Shown here piece by piece: positions 32,346 to 34,682 of a stretch of DNA of 34,682 nt (positions within the stretch are counted from its first letter, which is position 1; each line of letters begins with the position of its first letter). The notes below the pieces were generated by a model. The model saw only the letters and a list, made by a program, of their open reading frames with translations, had not been told where the DNA came from and made no database searches. A program made the position numbers and the translations under genes. Where the stretch lies: NCBI GenBank assembly GCA_028288125.1, contig JAQBOH010000093.1:1-34682 (forward strand). The letters are read 5' to 3'. This stretch comes from Mucilaginibacter sp. (GTDB lineage Bacteria; Bacteroidota; Bacteroidia; Sphingobacteriales; Sphingobacteriaceae).

Positions 32346-32521
32346 CGTTTAATGTATTAGTTAAAAAATATTGGTATGATGTACGCCGAATTGTCCAACT
32401 TTCGTGCCAGTTAATCAACTGTAATAAAGGTATTTATATACATCTGTTCACTATGCACAAAACACTTATACAAAACACTCACCTGTAGAGAAATATAAAA
32501 TTAACCCAATGGGTTGTAGAT

Positions 32522-32554
32522 TAAATAAAAAAAGCCGCTATAAAATATAGCGGC
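32522..32554 (-). terminator. Intrinsic terminator of typA
   Basis: Arms 32534-32542 and 32546-32554 (GCCGCTATA with TATAGCGGC) form a perfect 9-bp stem with a 3-nt loop. On the minus strand seven T residues follow, then ATTT. It lies about 70 bases past the typA stop codon. Confidence 0.85.
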
Positions 32555-32569
32555 CTCACAACTCTTATC

Positions 32570-32618
32570 CGCCGATTGACGGCGAGTAAATTATGTGTCC
32601 TCGTCCATCAGTGGACGA
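32570..32618 (-). other. Two additional hairpins in the typA 3' region
   Basis: Between the typA stop codon and its terminator are two more inverted repeats: 32601-32618 (7-bp stem, TCGTCCA with TGGACGA, 4-nt loop) and 32570-32584 (5-bp stem, CGCCG with CGGCG, 5-nt loop). They could stabilise the mRNA 3' end or belong to a small RNA; neither is shown. Confidence 0.4.
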
Positions 32619-32622
32619 TTCA

Positions 32623-34434
32623 TTACTGGTTCACAAACTTTTTGGCATTTATCTTTCGTTCGTTTTCATTCAGGAATATTTTGCGCATGCGGATGCTTTG
32701 AGGTGTTACCTCGATATATTCATCTGCCTGGATATATTCCATTGATTCTTCGAGCGAAAACTTGATGGCCGGGGCAATGCGCACGTTGGTGTCACTACCG
32801 GATGCGCGCATGTTGGTCAACTGCTTGCCTTTGGTTAAATTAATAACTAAATCGTTATCACGGATGTGCTCGCCTAAAACTTGTCCTTCATAAACATCTA
32901 CTCCCGGGTCAACATGGAAACGGCCCCTATCCTGCAGCTTATCTATCGCGAAAGCAGTTGTTTTACCAGTATCCATTGATACCAGCACACCATTTAAACG
33001 GCCGGGAATTGTTCCTTTCCATGGCTCGTAGGCTTTAAACCTGTGTGCCATAATAGCCTCGCCGGCTGTAGCGGTTAAAACGTTATTACGCAAACCGATG
33101 ATGCCACGCGCAGGAATATCGAATTCCAAATGCTGCAAGTCACCTTTTGGCTCCATAACCAGCAGGTCGCCTTTGCGCTGGGTTACCAGCTCAATAACTT
33201 TACCTGCCACATCGCCGGGTACATCAACGATCAAAGTTTCAATCGGCTCGCATTTAACGCCGTCAATTTCTTTTACAATAACCTGCGGCTGGCCCACCTG
33301 CAATTCGTAACCTTCGCGGCGCATGGTTTCGATCAATACGGATAAGTGAAGGATACCGCGGCCGTAAACCAGGTATGAATCGGGCGAATCGGTTTCAACA
33401 ACCTTTAGCGCCAGGTTTTTTTCCATTTCCTTATACAGCCTGTCGCGCAAATGGCGAGAGGTTACAAACTTTCCTTCCTTACCAAAAAATGGCGAGGTAT
33501 TGATGGTGAACAGCATGTTCATGGTCGGTTCGTCAATTTTAATAACCGACAATTGCTCAGGGTTATCAAAATCTGCTATCGTATCGCCAATGTCAAAACC
33601 TTCAATTCCGACTACAGCACAAATATCACCGGAGCTTACCGAGGTCGCTTTTACTTTTCCCAGTCCTTCAAATGTGTATAATTCTTTTATTCTTGATTTT
33701 TGAACGGTACCATCGCGCTTTACCAATGACACAGGCATATTTTCCTTAATGGTACCACGTGCCACGCGGCCAATGGCTATCCGGCCAACAAACGACGAGT
33801 AATCCAATGAGGTTATCTGCATTTGTAAAGTACCTTCGCTGATCGGCGCAGGCGGAATGCTTTCCAGGATCGCATCCATTAACGGGAATATATTATCAGT
33901 AGGCACTTTCCAGTCGGTGCTCATCCAGCCCTGTTTTGAGGAACCATAAATTACCGGGAAATCCAGTTGGTCTTCGGTCGCCTCAAGGTTAAAGAACAAT
34001 TCAAATATTTGTTCGTAAACTTCTTCGGGGCGACAGTTTTCTTTATCTACCTTGTTTACAACAACAATCGGCTTTAAGCCCAATGCCAAAGCCTTTTGCG
34101 TTACAAAACGGGTTTGGGGCATAGCGCCTTCAAAAGCATCGCAAAGCAGCAACACACCGTCGGCCATTTTCAGTACACGCTCCACCTCGCCGCCAAAGTC
34201 GGCGTGACCGGGGGTATCAATAATGTTTATCTTCACGTCTTTATACCGTACCGAAACGTTTTTTGAAACAATGGTAATGCCACGTTCGCGCTCCAGGTCG
34301 TTGCTGTCCAGTATCAGCTCGCCAGTTTGCTCATTGTCCCTGAAGGTTGCACAGCTGTGTAAAATCTTATCAACCAGGGTAGTTTTGCCGTGGTCAACGT
34401 GTGCGATAATCGCTATATTTCTTATTTTCTGCAT
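32623..34434 (-). CDS. typA: Ribosome-associated GTPase TypA/BipA
   Basis: TypA/BipA is an EF-G-like translational GTPase that aids ribosome assembly at low temperature and in stress. The 603-aa protein has G1 A-H-V-D-H-G-K-T-T at residues 11-19, R-G-I-T as G2, D-T-P-G-H-A-D-F at 73-80 as G3 and N-K-V-D at 127-130 as G4. Domains II, III and V are followed by the TypA-specific C-terminal part with [14 protein letters not shown]. The length is standard. It stands alone between a promoter-like element and an intrinsic terminator. Confidence 0.97.
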   Translation of the reverse strand: MQKIRNIAIIAHVDHGKTTLVDKILHSCATFRDNEQTGELILDSNDLERERGITIVSKNVSVRYKDVKINIIDTPGHADFGGEVERVLKMADGVLLLCDAFEGAMPQTRFVTQKALALGLKPIVVVNKVDKENCRPEEVYEQIFELFFNLEATEDQLDFPVIYGSSKQGWMSTDWKVPTDNIFPLMDAILESIPPAPISEGTLQMQITSLDYSSFVGRIAIGRVARGTIKENMPVSLVKRDGTVQKSRIKELYTFEGLGKVKATSVSSGDICAVVGIEGFDIGDTIADFDNPEQLSVIKIDEPTMNMLFTINTSPFFGKEGKFVTSRHLRDRLYKEMEKNLALKVVETDSPDSYLVYGRGILHLSVLIETMRREGYELQVGQPQVIVKEIDGVKCEPIETLIVDVPGDVAGKVIELVTQRKGDLLVMEPKGDLQHLEFDIPARGIIGLRNNVLTATAGEAIMAHRFKAYEPWKGTIPGRLNGVLVSMDTGKTTAFAIDKLQDRGRFHVDPGVDVYEGQVLGEHIRDNDLVINLTKGKQLTNMRASGSDTNVRIAPAIKFSLEESMEYIQADEYIEVTPQSIRMRKIFLNENERKINAKKFVNQ

Positions 34435-34458
34435 GTAAATGCGCCTCTAAATTTGGCG

Positions 34459-34466
34459 CAAAGGTA
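34459..34466 (-). promoter_or_regulatory. Bacteroidota -7 element for typA
   Basis: The minus strand reads TACCTTTG (TAnnTTTG) 24 bases before the typA ATG, the same eight bases as at the rhodanese operon. A GCGCC/GGCGC inverted repeat (34441-34459) lies in the predicted leader. Confidence 0.6.
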
Positions 34467-34614
34467 CGGATATTTAGTGAAAATTTAAAGGAGATGCAAG
34501 TAATTGATCAAATAATGATGTAGGGTTAACAAGTCGAGTTGGTTGATTCAATAAGACGATGGTATAAAACATTGACCAAGACACAATGCAATTGGCGCTG
34601 TTTATAGTTTAGTG

Positions 34615-34682
34615 CTTATCAAACGGCAAAAAATAATGGCCGGAATTTAAATTCCGGCCATTATTTTTTGCCGTTTGATAAG
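34615..34682. repeat. Perfect 68-bp palindrome at the right end of the window
   Basis: Bases 34615-34648 are the exact reverse complement of 34649-34682, with no spacer. The core GGCCGGAATTT/AAATTCCGGCC is flanked by an A-rich side (CAAAAAATAAT) and the matching T-rich side, the form of a bidirectional intrinsic terminator. Symmetry holds up to the last base, so it may extend beyond. The rest of 34467-34614 shows no gene. Confidence 0.95.

Noticed and set aside
34441..34459. GCGCC/GGCGC inverted repeat upstream of typA as a riboswitch or thermosensor
   Set aside because: The stem is only 5 bp, partly lies in the promoter element and has no further structure around it.

Overview
The window looks like chromosomal DNA of a Bacteroidota bacterium, most likely from the Sphingobacteriaceae (Mucilaginibacter or Pedobacter type). 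Three things point there: families largely confined to that phylum (DUF2480, DUF3108, DUF4834, DUF6427, a Bacteroidota-type PpiD and LptC), promoters that fit the Bacteroidota -7 element TAnnTTTG instead of TATAAT, and start codons with little or no Shine-Dalgarno sequence. Coding density is high and no integrase, transposase, phage gene, CRISPR array, tRNA or rRNA was found. Taxonomy is inferred from protein resemblance recalled from memory, not from a search.

Layout. At 1-337 the minus strand carries an MntA-like nucleotidyltransferase and the first 15 codons of a probable HepT partner, cut by the window edge. A minus-strand operon follows (rhodanese, small membrane protein, SPFH protein; 534-1961), divergent from a DUF4407 membrane protein (2077-3195). 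Then come, mostly on the minus strand, DUF3108/DUF3109, DUF2480, a PpiD-like foldase, a pair of small membrane proteins and uvrB (to 10456). From 10702 to 21318 the plus strand carries a YjjG-like HAD phosphatase, a frameshifted DinB gene, a tiny acidic membrane peptide, an LpxH-like phosphoesterase, a glycosyltransferase, a DUF6427 membrane protein, purQ, the operon coaX - outer-membrane barrel - lptC, and a large YfhO-family membrane protein. From 21424 to 31219 lies a surface-glycan cluster: four glycosyltransferases, four SAM methyltransferases, an acyltransferase and a Wzx-type flippase. It ends with a LamG lipoprotein and typA/bipA.

Functionally the window is mostly envelope biology: LPS transport (LptC), a possible lipid A step (LpxH-like), periplasmic folding (PpiD-like), a barrel protein, YfhO and the glycan cluster, interspersed with housekeeping genes (uvrB, purQ, coaX, typA).

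No clearly new defence or enzyme system is visible. The most interesting observations are: a perfect 68-bp palindrome ending on the last base; degenerate heptanucleotide tandem tracts in several intergenic gaps, one of which seems to have taken over the start codon of the YjjG-like gene; a terminator-like hairpin between a promoter-like element and the start codon of the DUF2480 gene; several genes whose -7 box lies so close to the start codon that the mRNA may be leaderless; and the one-base frameshift in the DinB gene.
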